From Acidobacteriaceae bacterium (GTDB lineage Bacteria; Acidobacteriota; Terriglobia; Terriglobales; Acidobacteriaceae), in contig JASHNS010000039.1 in NCBI GenBank assembly GCA_030041515.1, positions 1-64,000 on the forward strand: DNA of 64,000 nucleotides, in the 5' to 3' direction. The notes below the pieces were generated by a model. It did no database searches, was not told the DNA's origin, and saw only the letters and a program-made list of their open reading frames with translations. Positions 8,269 through 15,807 of this stretch are shown here, piece after piece (positions within the stretch are counted from its first letter, which is position 1; every line of letters starts with the position of its first letter). The position numbers were made by a program, and so were the translations under genes.

Positions 8269-10968
8269 ATGCGGACGATACGGGGGGCCGGTATTGGCTT
8301 TTCGTGTGCGGTGGTGTGCGCGATGCTGGCGGCAGGATGCGGGAACAGCCCCTGGCACAGCTTGCCGGCGCCGCAGATCACGTCGGTTTCGGTGACCGTG
8401 AGCCCGGCGTCGATCAGCACGGCCCAGACGTCGCAGGCGACAGCGACGGTGGAGGGGATCGGCAGCTACTCGAGCGCGGTGACATGGTCGGTGAGCCCGT
8501 CGAGCGCAGGTACGGTGACAAGCGCGGGCGTGTTTACGCCGGCGACGACGGGAACGGCGACCATTACGGCGACTTCAACCGAGGACACGACGAAGTCGGG
8601 CAGCGCGACGGTGACGGTGACCGCGGTGCCGGCGACGATTACGAGCGTGACGGTGGGGCTCGCAGCCACGTCGATCACGACGGCGCAGACGGATCAGGCG
8701 ACGGCGACGGTCCTGGGCACGGGGGCATTCAGCACCGGGGTGATCTGGTCGGTGAGCGGGTCGGCGGGGGGCACGATTTCGACGACGGGACTGTATACGC
8801 CCGCGACGACGGGGACGGCGACGATCACGGCGACTTCCACGGAGGACACGACGAAATATGGAACTGCGACGGTGACAGTGACTGCGGCGGGGCCCACGAT
8901 TACGGTGACCCCGACGACGGCGACCATCGGGACGACGCAGCAGTTCACGGCGACGGTGAGCGGCCTTACCAGCCAGGCGGTAACGTGGTCGGTGAGCGGG
9001 CCGTCGGGATGGACGGGGAGCATTGGGTCCATCAGCACCACGGGGCTGTATATGACGCCCTATCCGGCGCCGGCGACCGTGACGGTCAAGGCCACGTCGG
9101 TGAGCAACACCAGCGTGAGCGGGAGTGCGACGGTGGCGCTGGTGGCGCCGGCGACGACGACGGGGCCGGCGCTGACGGTGGATGCAACGGATCCGCTGCA
9201 CGCGATCAATCCGCTCATCTATGGAATGAACGGTTACACCATCACCAACAACGATGTGACACAGGGGAATATTCCGCTGGTGCGGTGGGGCGGCGACGCC
9301 ACCTCGCGCTACAACTATCAGACGAACGTCACCAACTCGGCCAGCGACTGGTATTTCGAGAACGGGCAGGGCTCGGGGGGCATGCCGGGCGCCGGCAACT
9401 TCACGGGATTCGTAAGCGCGGTGCACAGCCTGGGCGCGGTGCCGCTGGGCACGGTGCCGGTGCTGGGCTGGGTGTCGAACAGCAGCACGACGGCGTGCAG
9501 CTTCCCCGTATCGACGTATCCGGGGCAGCAGAGCGTGGACCCGTACAGCGGCCTCTGCGGGAACGGCGTGTATCCGGATGGCACGAACGGCTGCACCAGT
9601 TCGGGCGGATGCAATATTCCGGGCGGCACCGCGGAGCAGGCGCTGACCAGCATTGCAGAGCCGCCGCCGGCGAATGCGGCGGCAACGATGCCGGCGGCGA
9701 GCGCGGCGACGACGACCTGGGCGCAGAACACGTGGGCGGGCGGATGGGTGAATTCGCTCGTGACGAACGCAAGCTATGGACCGGCCAGCGGCGGCACGGG
9801 CGTGAACATCTGGGATTTGGACAACGAGCCGGCATGGTGGGACGCGGTGCACCGCGATGTGCATCCGCTGCCCTCGACGTACGACGAGGTGACATACGGC
9901 GGAATCAGCACGGCGCTGGCGATCAAGACCATCGACCCGAGCGCGGAGGTGAGCGGGCCGGTGATCGACTACTGGTGGAACTATTTCTACTCCAAGCAGG
10001 ACATCGAGAACGGTTGGGGGCACGGGCCCTGCTATCAGCCCTGGGACGATCCAACGGATCGCGAGGCGCACGGCGGGGTGCCGATGATCGAGTACTACCT
10101 GCAGCAGTTCGCGGCGGCGCAGACAACCTACGGCATGCGGCTGCTGGATTACGTGGATATTCATGGCTACGATGCGGCGACGTACAACGGAGCGTCGGTG
10201 GGGTTTGCGACGGCGGGCGACACGGGCGAGCAGGAAGCGCGGATCAATTCGACGCGCGCGCTGTGGGACCCAACCTATACGGATCCGAATCTGCCGCAGC
10301 CGAACTATCCTGGGGCGACTGGTTCCACGACCAGCTGCAACGTGCCGCTGCAGGCGCCGCAGCTGGTGCCGATGCTGCGGAAGTGGGTGGCGAACGATTA
10401 TCCGGGAACGAAGACGGCGATTGACGAATATAACTGGGGCGGTCTGGAGAGCATCAATGGCGCGCTGACGCAGGCGGACGTGCTGGGGATCTTTGGGCAG
10501 TACGGGCTGGATTTGGGAGCGCTGTGGGGCGCGCCGACCACGTCGCAGGTTCCGGGGCTGATGGCGTTTGAGATTTACCGGAACTACGACGGGCATGATT
10601 CGACATTCGGCGATACGGCGCTGGCATCGTGCTCGGGGACGGCGGCGTCTTCGTGCGATGCGACGGGAACGAATGCAACGGCGCAGAATCAGCTGGCGGT
10701 GTATGGGGCGCTGCGAACGTCGGACAGCGCGGTGACGGTGGTGGTGATCAACAAGAGCTATGGCGCGCTCACGAGCACGCTGTCGCTGGTGGGGGTCACG
10801 ACGACGACGGGATCGGCGGCGGTGTATCAATACAGCGCGGCAAATCTAAATGCGATTATGGCGGAGACGAGCCAGACGGTGACGGCGCCGAGCGGCGGCG
10901 GGACGACGAGCACGATCAGCTATACGTTTCCGGGGCAGTCGGTGACGCTGTTTGTGGTGCCGCAATAG
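8269..10968 (+). CDS. GH44 glycoside hydrolase lipoprotein with three Ig-like domains
   Basis: 899 residues. Residues 1-24 are a lipoprotein signal with lipobox LAAGC (Cys24). Three bacterial Ig-like (BIG2-type) modules follow at about 35-120, 122-207 and 208-295. The catalytic part begins near ALTVDATDPLHAINPLIYGM and matches GH44 endoglucanase/xyloglucanase: WDLDNEPAWW with the likely acid/base Glu520, and AIDEYNWGG with the likely nucleophile Glu720. The far C-terminus is a beta-sandwich. Role: extracellular, surface-tethered attack on beta-1,4-glucan or xyloglucan. The ATG at 8269 with GGAG upstream is chosen because it gives the lipoprotein signal. The GH3 beta-glucosidase at 60 kb could act on its products. 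Confidence 0.88.
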   Translation: MRTIRGAGIGFSCAVVCAMLAAGCGNSPWHSLPAPQITSVSVTVSPASISTAQTSQATATVEGIGSYSSAVTWSVSPSSAGTVTSAGVFTPATTGTATITATSTEDTTKSGSATVTVTAVPATITSVTVGLAATSITTAQTDQATATVLGTGAFSTGVIWSVSGSAGGTISTTGLYTPATTGTATITATSTEDTTKYGTATVTVTAAGPTITVTPTTATIGTTQQFTATVSGLTSQAVTWSVSGPSGWTGSIGSISTTGLYMTPYPAPATVTVKATSVSNTSVSGSATVALVAPATTTGPALTVDATDPLHAINPLIYGMNGYTITNNDVTQGNIPLVRWGGDATSRYNYQTNVTNSASDWYFENGQGSGGMPGAGNFTGFVSAVHSLGAVPLGTVPVLGWVSNSSTTACSFPVSTYPGQQSVDPYSGLCGNGVYPDGTNGCTSSGGCNIPGGTAEQALTSIAEPPPANAAATMPAASAATTTWAQNTWAGGWVNSLVTNASYGPASGGTGVNIWDLDNEPAWWDAVHRDVHPLPSTYDEVTYGGISTALAIKTIDPSAEVSGPVIDYWWNYFYSKQDIENGWGHGPCYQPWDDPTDREAHGGVPMIEYYLQQFAAAQTTYGMRLLDYVDIHGYDAATYNGASVGFATAGDTGEQEARINSTRALWDPTYTDPNLPQPNYPGATGSTTSCNVPLQAPQLVPMLRKWVANDYPGTKTAIDEYNWGGLESINGALTQADVLGIFGQYGLDLGALWGAPTTSQVPGLMAFEIYRNYDGHDSTFGDTALASCSGTAASSCDATGTNATAQNQLAVYGALRTSDSAVTVVVINKSYGALTSTLSLVGVTTTTGSAAVYQYSAANLNAIMAETSQTVTAPSGGGTTSTISYTFPGQSVTLFVVPQ
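8377..8886 (+). repeat. Internal tandem repeat encoding the first two Ig-like domains
   Basis: Two adjacent ~255-bp units inside the GH44 gene encode nearly identical modules; both contain FTPATTGTATITATSTEDT or YTPATTGTATITATSTEDT. The similarity at DNA level suggests a fairly recent duplication. A third Ig module further on is diverged. Confidence 0.7.
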
Positions 10969-10971
10969 AGA

Positions 10972-10999
10972 GGAGACCGGAGACAGTAGACCATAGGCC
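10972..10999 (+). repeat. GGAGACAG..TAGACC repeat, left flank of the four-helix-bundle gene
   Basis: The sequence GGAGACCGGAGACAG then TAGACCATAGGCC follows immediately after the GH44 stop codon. An inverted copy lies at 11431-11466, so the pair brackets the gene at 11040-11426. Further members occur at 21085, 21771, 56519 and 56604. Confidence 0.6.
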
Positions 11000-11039
11000 G
11001 GAAAGTCGAGGTGAGCGAGAGGTTCAATTGGAGGAGGCC

Positions 11040-11426
11040 ATGGGAAGATCGTATCGGGATTTGCGGGTCTGGCGTGAAGCCGTGGCGCTTTTCGTGGTCA
11101 TTTACGATTTGACGCGGGGCTTCCCGAAGGACGAGTTGTACGGTCTCACGTCTCAACTCCGGCGCGCGGCTGTTTCGGTCGCGAGCAATCTCGCCGAAGG
11201 TTACGGGCGAGCGTCGAGACCTGATTTCCGGCGCTTCGCCGCTATAGCTCGGGGATCGCTGCTCGAAATCCAGACCCAGTTAACAATCGCCCTTCGGCTT
11301 GGATTTGCCGACGAGAGTCGTGTGCAGCCGGCGCTCGCAAAGACGGAGGATGCTGGGAAGATGCTGTGGTCGCTGATGACGAAGTTGGACTCCGAACGCC
11401 GGATCGATGCCGTCTCCAAAGCCTGA
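11040..11426 (+). CDS. Four-helix-bundle protein (S23/IVP-like, TIGR02436 type)
   Basis: 128 residues with the family pattern: YRDLRVWREAVALFVVIYDL at the start, LTSQLRRAAVSVASNLAEG in the middle, then FRRFAAIARGSLLEIQTQL. These proteins pair helices into a pentameric bundle; relatives are encoded in 23S rRNA intervening sequences and the related Avd protein works in diversity-generating retroelements, but the role of free-standing copies is unknown. The ATG at 11040 has GGAGGAGG two bases upstream. No reverse transcriptase or rRNA is nearby. The gene sits between inverted copies of a dispersed repeat, so it may be a mobile cassette. Confidence 0.85.
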   Translation: MGRSYRDLRVWREAVALFVVIYDLTRGFPKDELYGLTSQLRRAAVSVASNLAEGYGRASRPDFRRFAAIARGSLLEIQTQLTIALRLGFADESRVQPALAKTEDAGKMLWSLMTKLDSERRIDAVSKA

Positions 11427-11430
11427 CCAC

Positions 11431-11466
11431 GGTCTACGGTCTACGGGTTCCTGTCTCCTGTCTTCG
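11431..11466 (-). repeat. GGAGACAG..TAGACC repeat, right flank of the four-helix-bundle gene
   Basis: Read on the minus strand it runs GAAGACAGGAGACAG, GAACCCG, TAGACCGTAGACC. It matches the left flank at about 12 of 14 and 11 of 13 positions around a 7-base insertion. It starts five bases after the gene's stop codon. Its CGGTCTACGGG core (11437-11447) recurs exactly at 56618-56628. Confidence 0.6.
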
Positions 11467-11503
11467 GATTGACGTTGGCTCGGATTCCTGATCTGCTGCT
11501 CCC

Positions 11504-12649
11504 ATGCATCTTCTGCGGCTGATTGCCGGCATCGCTTGCCTCGTCTCCGTTCTGCTGGACGCGTTTGAGACGGTGATTCTGCCGCGCCGCGCGACAGGGC
11601 ATTTCCGGCTGACGCGGCTGTTCTACGGGCTGACATGGCGGCCGTGGCGATGGGCTGCGATGCGCGTGAGGCATGCGCGCAAGCGCGAGACGATGCTCAG
11701 CTTTTATGGGCCGCTGTCGCTGGTCTTTCTGATTGCGACGTGGGCGGCGGGGCTGATCGTTGGATTCGGGCTGATCTACTTTGCGTTCCCGGCGCCCTTC
11801 GTCGATCCGCGCGGGATGGCGCATCCGCTGCTGACGGACCTGTACGCGAGCGGGACGACACTGTTTACGCTGGGGCTGGGCGACGTAGTGCCGCGCCAGC
11901 TGGTGATTCGCGGGTTGATGGTGCTGGAGTCGGGCGTCGGACTGGGATTTGTGGCGCTGGTGATTGGGTATTTTCCCGTTCTGTACGGCGCGTTTTCACG
12001 GCGCGAAGTGAGCATCGCGCTGCTGGACGCGCGCGCCGGCTCGCCGCCAACGGCCTTCGAGCTGATCAAGCGGCACTCCTTCGAGGGTGGCAGCGTGGCG
12101 CTGACGAAACTGCTGGAGGAATGGGAGCGATGGTCGGCGGAGCTGCTGGAGAGCCACATTTCGTATCCGCTGCTGTGCCTTTTTCGGTCGCAGCATACCA
12201 GCCAGAGCTGGCTGGGCGCGCTGACGGCGATTCTGGACACGTGCGCGCTGCTGATCGCGGGCGTGCAGGAGCAGAGCGCACGCCAGGCGCAGCTGACCTT
12301 TGCGATGGCGCGGCACGCGCTGGTGGACATCGCGCAAATCCTGTCGGCGAAGCCGGCGACCGACCAGCCGGATCGGCTGCCGGCGGAGCGCTTCAGCAAA
12401 ATCTACGACGAGCTGTGCCGGATGGGCGTGCGCGTATGCCGGGACGAGCGATCGCTGGAGCGGCTGAAGGAGCTGCGGGGGCTGTACGAAGGCTACGCGC
12501 AGACGCTGAGCCGCTACGTGGCGATGCCGCTGCCGCCGTTTTTCCTGGATCATCCGAAGAAAGACAACTGGCTGACGGTGGCGAAAGTCCGCGCTGACGC
12601 AGAAGCGAGCACGGCGCCGGCCCGCGAATTCGACGAACATATTTTTTAG
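11504..12649 (+). CDS. Two-TM potassium channel family protein (Ion_trans_2)
   Basis: 381 residues. Membrane segments lie at about 5-25, 70-97 and 134-160. The pore helix and filter read YASGTTLFTLGLGDVVP (filter 122-127), a variant of the canonical TVGYGD with Leu in place of Tyr. The C-terminal ~220 residues are soluble, helical and rich in charged pairs; they lack the Gly-rich Rossmann motif of RCK/TrkA-N gating domains. Role: inner-membrane ion channel, most likely for K+. Not in an obvious operon; it ends 14 bases before dapA on the opposite strand. Confidence 0.75.
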   Translation: MHLLRLIAGIACLVSVLLDAFETVILPRRATGHFRLTRLFYGLTWRPWRWAAMRVRHARKRETMLSFYGPLSLVFLIATWAAGLIVGFGLIYFAFPAPFVDPRGMAHPLLTDLYASGTTLFTLGLGDVVPRQLVIRGLMVLESGVGLGFVALVIGYFPVLYGAFSRREVSIALLDARAGSPPTAFELIKRHSFEGGSVALTKLLEEWERWSAELLESHISYPLLCLFRSQHTSQSWLGALTAILDTCALLIAGVQEQSARQAQLTFAMARHALVDIAQILSAKPATDQPDRLPAERFSKIYDELCRMGVRVCRDERSLERLKELRGLYEGYAQTLSRYVAMPLPPFFLDHPKKDNWLTVAKVRADAEASTAPAREFDEHIF

Positions 12650-12651
12650 CG

Positions 12652-12679
12652 AGTGATCAGGAGTCAGTGATCAGGAGTC
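12652..12679. repeat. Tandem 14-bp repeat at the dapA 3' end
   Basis: Two perfect copies of AGTGATCAGGAGTC (12652-12665 and 12666-12679). The second copy encodes the last residues of DapA (minus strand), and the stop codon TGA at 12664-12666 is formed at the junction of the two. Confidence 0.85.
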
Positions 12680-13572
12680 AGGGCGTGCGCAAGCAGGCCC
12701 AATTCGGCGGCGAGCTGCTCCAGATACGCGCGCGTGGCGGGCTGCACGGGCACCATGGGCAGGCGGTAATGCTCGCCAATGCGGCCCATCATGGCGAGGA
12801 CGGACTTCACGGGGCCGGGGCTGCTCTCTTTGAAGAGGCCCTGCATGAGGCGGAAGTACTTCTTCTGGATCTGTTGTGCGGCGCGCCGGTCGCCGTGCAG
12901 GGCGAAACGGATCATCTGCGCGGTTTCGGCGGGGATCAAATTCGAGACCACCGAGACGAGGCCAGCGCCGCCGACGCCGAGCGTGGCCAGGGCCAGCAGA
13001 TCGTCGCCGGAGTAGACGCGGAAGCCGGCCGGAGCCTGCGCGATGAGGTCGGCGATCTGGACGATGTTGCCGCTGGATTCCTTGATGCCTTCGATGTTGG
13101 GCGCGGCATCGATGAGGCGGAGCACGGTGGCGGGCTCCAGATTGACGCCCGAGCGCGAGGGAATATTGTAGAGCACGACGGGCAGGGGGACGGCGCGCGC
13201 GATGGCGCGGAAGTGCTGGAACTGGCCTTCCTGGGTGGGCTTGTTGTACCAGGGATTGGCGGTGAGAATGGCGGTGACGCCGGGCACCTGGGCGGCGGCC
13301 TCGGCTTTGGAGACGGCGATGCGGGTGGAGTTGTGGGAGCAGCCGGCCCAGACCGGCACGCGCCCTGCGGCGGCTTCCGCGACGATGCGGATGACGCGCA
13401 GCCACTCGGCGTCGTCGAGGGTGGGCGTTTCGCCGGTGGTTCCGCAGGCAACGAGCCAGTCGATGCCGCTCTCGACCTGCCAGCGGACCAGCGAGACGAG
13501 CGCCGGCTCGTCGATGCTTCCATCGGCGTGGAAGGGCGTGACCAGCGCGGTGCCGCAGCCCTGAAGCTCCAT
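12664..13572 (-). CDS. dapA: 4-hydroxy-tetrahydrodipicolinate synthase
   Basis: Condenses aspartate semialdehyde with pyruvate, the first committed step of diaminopimelate/lysine synthesis. It is a TIM-barrel lyase of 302 residues, normal for the family. Key residues are Thr45-Thr46 in GTTGE, Tyr135 in VVLYNIPSRSG, and the Schiff-base Lys164 in EGIKESSGN. The final residues (LTPDH) come from a tandem intergenic repeat, so the very C-terminus is probably not conserved. The other lysine genes asd, lysC and dapB lie upstream on the same strand, separated by two genes on the plus strand. Confidence 0.95.
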   Translation of the reverse strand: MELQGCGTALVTPFHADGSIDEPALVSLVRWQVESGIDWLVACGTTGETPTLDDAEWLRVIRIVAEAAAGRVPVWAGCSHNSTRIAVSKAEAAAQVPGVTAILTANPWYNKPTQEGQFQHFRAIARAVPLPVVLYNIPSRSGVNLEPATVLRLIDAAPNIEGIKESSGNIVQIADLIAQAPAGFRVYSGDDLLALATLGVGGAGLVSVVSNLIPAETAQMIRFALHGDRRAAQQIQKKYFRLMQGLFKESSPGPVKSVLAMMGRIGEHYRLPMVPVQPATRAYLEQLAAELGLLAHALTPDH

Positions 13573-13651
13573 ATGCCCCTGAGTCTACACCGGGCGCGGA
13601 CGAGGCGGAGCAACGAAAAACCGCGCGCCAGGGCCGTGTTTAGAATGAGGC

Positions 13652-14494
13652 ATGATCTCGGTTCTGATCCTGACGAAGAACGAAGAGCAGGACCTGCCCG
13701 GGTGCCTGGAGAGCGTCGCGTGGAGCGACGATATTCATGTGTTCGACTCGTTCAGCAGCGATGGGACGGTGGAGATCGCGGAGGCGCGTGGCGCTCACGT
13801 CAAACAGCGCGTCTTCGACGGCTACGCGGCGCAACTCAACGTCGCGCTGCAGACCTTGCCGTTTCGTTACGACTGGCAGCTGATTGTGGATGCGGACGAG
13901 CGCGTGACTCCGGCGCTGGCCGCGGAAATGCGCGGCGCCGTGGCCGATGCTCCAGCGAACGTCGGCGCCTGGCGCATCCCGATCGATTATTTTCTCGGCG
14001 ATGCGCCCCTGCGCCACTCGCAGATGACCCCCGTTTACATCCGGCTGGTGCGGCGGGGCAAAGTGCGGTGGGAGCGCGAGATCAACCCGGTGCCGAAAGT
14101 AGACGGCGAGACGCTTGACCTGAAGAGTCCGATCAACCACTTCCCTTTTTCAAAGGGTGTGGCGCACTGGGTCCAGCGCCACAATTCGTACTCGACGATG
14201 GAAGCCGAAGTGATTGTCTCGGGCGAGCCCCTGCGCGCGGCTTCCCTGAGGAGTGCTTTCTTCGGCAAGACCTATCACGAGCGCCGCGCCGCCCAGAAAG
14301 CGCTCTTCTATCGGATGCCGGCGCGGCCACTGATCAAATGGCTTTATATGATGTTTGTGCAGGGAGCGATTCTGGACGGAAAAGCCGGGCTCCAGTATGT
14401 GAACCTGCAGACGATCTATGAATACCTGATCGTTCTGAAGACCCGCGAGATCCAGCGCAGGCAAGCAGCTCGCGAGCGGGATGGAGAGCCATGA
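13652..14494 (+). CDS. Glycosyltransferase family 2 (lipopolysaccharide core WaaE/KdtX-like)
   Basis: 280 residues with a GT-A fold. The N-terminus ISVLILTKNEEQDLPGCL is the nucleotide-sugar binding strand; the metal-binding motif is in LIVDADERVTP. The acceptor half contains INHFPFSKGVAHWVQRHNSY, typical of the WaaE/KdtX subgroup that adds a sugar to lipid A core heptose. The C-terminus is basic. It overlaps the next gene by four bases (ATGA), so the two are translationally coupled and probably act on the same glycan. Confidence 0.85.
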   Translation: MISVLILTKNEEQDLPGCLESVAWSDDIHVFDSFSSDGTVEIAEARGAHVKQRVFDGYAAQLNVALQTLPFRYDWQLIVDADERVTPALAAEMRGAVADAPANVGAWRIPIDYFLGDAPLRHSQMTPVYIRLVRRGKVRWEREINPVPKVDGETLDLKSPINHFPFSKGVAHWVQRHNSYSTMEAEVIVSGEPLRAASLRSAFFGKTYHERRAAQKALFYRMPARPLIKWLYMMFVQGAILDGKAGLQYVNLQTIYEYLIVLKTREIQRRQAARERDGEP

Positions 14495-15084
14495 ACGGGA
14501 TCGCCAGGCACAGCGCAGCCGACCCTTCCCTGCTTCCCTCGTTCTCGCTGCGCAATCGATGCGCGCGAGCGGCGTGGGCGGTAGCGTACGCGCTCCTTTA
14601 CCGGCTCTCTCCCCGGCCTTTCAATGCATGGCGCCAGTTTGTGCTGCGGCTGTTTGGAGCAAAACTCGGATATCGCTGCCACTTCCACCGGACGGCGCGC
14701 ATCTGGGCTCCCTGGAATCTGCACTGCGGCGACCGAGTGGCGATTGCCGACGACGTGGAGATCTACAATCCGTCGCCGCTGCGGATGGGCGCGCACTGCA
14801 TCGTTTCCCAGGGGGCGTATCTCTGCGGCGCAACGCACGAGTACGACCGGCCGGATTTTCCGCTCGTGCATTTTCCCATGACTCTGGGACCCTATTCGTG
14901 GATTTGCGCGCGGGCGATGGTCGGCCCGGGGGTGAATGTGGGGGCGGGAGCAATTCTGGGGCTCGGATCGGTGGCCACGCGGGACCTGGAACCGTTTGGG
15001 ATTTACGCGGGCATCCCGGCGCGCAAAGTGAAGATGCGGCTGCGGAGCGCGGTGCCGCTGACGGACGCGGAACTGGGGCTGTAA
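14491..15084 (+). CDS. WcaF-like hexapeptide-repeat O-acetyltransferase
   Basis: 197 residues. An amphipathic N-terminus (about 20-50) is followed by a left-handed beta-helix with hexapeptide spacing, from GYRCHFHRTARIWAPWNLHC through IADDVEIYNPSPLRMGAHC to VGPGVNVGAGAILGLGSV. The motif THEYDRPDFPL is characteristic of the colanic-acid acetyltransferase (WcaF) branch of the LbH family. Role: acetyl-CoA dependent modification of a surface polysaccharide or LPS sugar. Its ATG overlaps the stop of the GT2 gene. Confidence 0.85.
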   Translation: MNGIARHSAADPSLLPSFSLRNRCARAAWAVAYALLYRLSPRPFNAWRQFVLRLFGAKLGYRCHFHRTARIWAPWNLHCGDRVAIADDVEIYNPSPLRMGAHCIVSQGAYLCGATHEYDRPDFPLVHFPMTLGPYSWICARAMVGPGVNVGAGAILGLGSVATRDLEPFGIYAGIPARKVKMRLRSAVPLTDAELGL

Positions 15085-15086
15085 GG

Positions 15087-15770
15087 CTACTGCAGCTCCT
15101 GGAAGATCTCCTGGAAATCCCAGCAGCCGGACTTTCCGGCGATCCATTCGGCGGCGCGGACGGCGCCTTCGGCGAATCCGCGGCGGGAATGTGCGTCGTG
15201 CGCGAGCGTGATGCAGTCGTTGGCGGAGCGCGCTTCGATGAGATGCGTTCCGGGCACTTCGCCTTCGCGCTTTGAGGTGATCTCGACGTTGAGGCCTGGG
15301 CTGGCGGCTTCCAGAATCCGCTGGAGGGAGAGCGCGGTGCCGGAGGGCGCGTCTTTCTTGGTGGCGTGATGCGTTTCCGTGATGTGGAACCGATAGCCGG
15401 GCGCGGCAAGGGCCAGCTCGCGCGCTACGCGAAAAAGAGCCTGGACGCCGACGGAGAAATTCGAGCTGTACAGGAGCGCGCCGCCCCTGCGCAGGGCGAG
15501 ATCGCGCATGTCGGCGAGATGGGCGTACCAGCCGGTGGTGCCGACGACGACGCGGGCGCCGTTGGCGAGGCAGGCGCGCATGTTCTGGACGGCGGCCTCG
15601 GGCGTGGTGAAGTCGATGACGGCGTCGAATCCGGCAAGGAAGGGAGCGGTGAGCGCGGCGGCCCTCGGGTTCTCTTCTTCGCCGACAACGCGGACGCTGT
15701 GGCCGCGCTCGCGAGCGACCTGAGCGACCTGGCTGCCGGTTTTTCCGCGACCGAGAATGAGGAGAAGCAT
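15087..15770 (-). CDS. dapB: 4-hydroxy-tetrahydrodipicolinate reductase
   Basis: Reduces dihydrodipicolinate with NAD(P)H. 227 residues, shorter than the ~270 of E. coli DapB, but key elements are present: a Gly-rich nucleotide loop GRGKTGSQ near the start, VIDFTTPEA, VVGTTGW, SSNFSVGV, and the substrate motif ETHHATKKDAPSGTAL. Third gene of the asd-lysC-dapB run; 37 bases separate it from lysC and that gap holds a member of the GGAGACAG-type repeat family (15773-15798). Confidence 0.92.
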   Translation of the reverse strand: MLLLILGRGKTGSQVAQVARERGHSVRVVGEEENPRAAALTAPFLAGFDAVIDFTTPEAAVQNMRACLANGARVVVGTTGWYAHLADMRDLALRRGGALLYSSNFSVGVQALFRVARELALAAPGYRFHITETHHATKKDAPSGTALSLQRILEAASPGLNVEITSKREGEVPGTHLIEARSANDCITLAHDAHSRRGFAEGAVRAAEWIAGKSGCWDFQEIFQELQ

Positions 15771-15807
15771 AAATCAGGAGACAGTCATCCGTAATCAGTA
15801 AATGCGG

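Noticed and set aside
15087-15770. DapB as a truncated pseudogene because it is ~45 residues shorter than the E. coli protein
   Set aside because: All substrate and cofactor motifs are intact and the start and stop are in proper operon context; a short form is the simpler reading.
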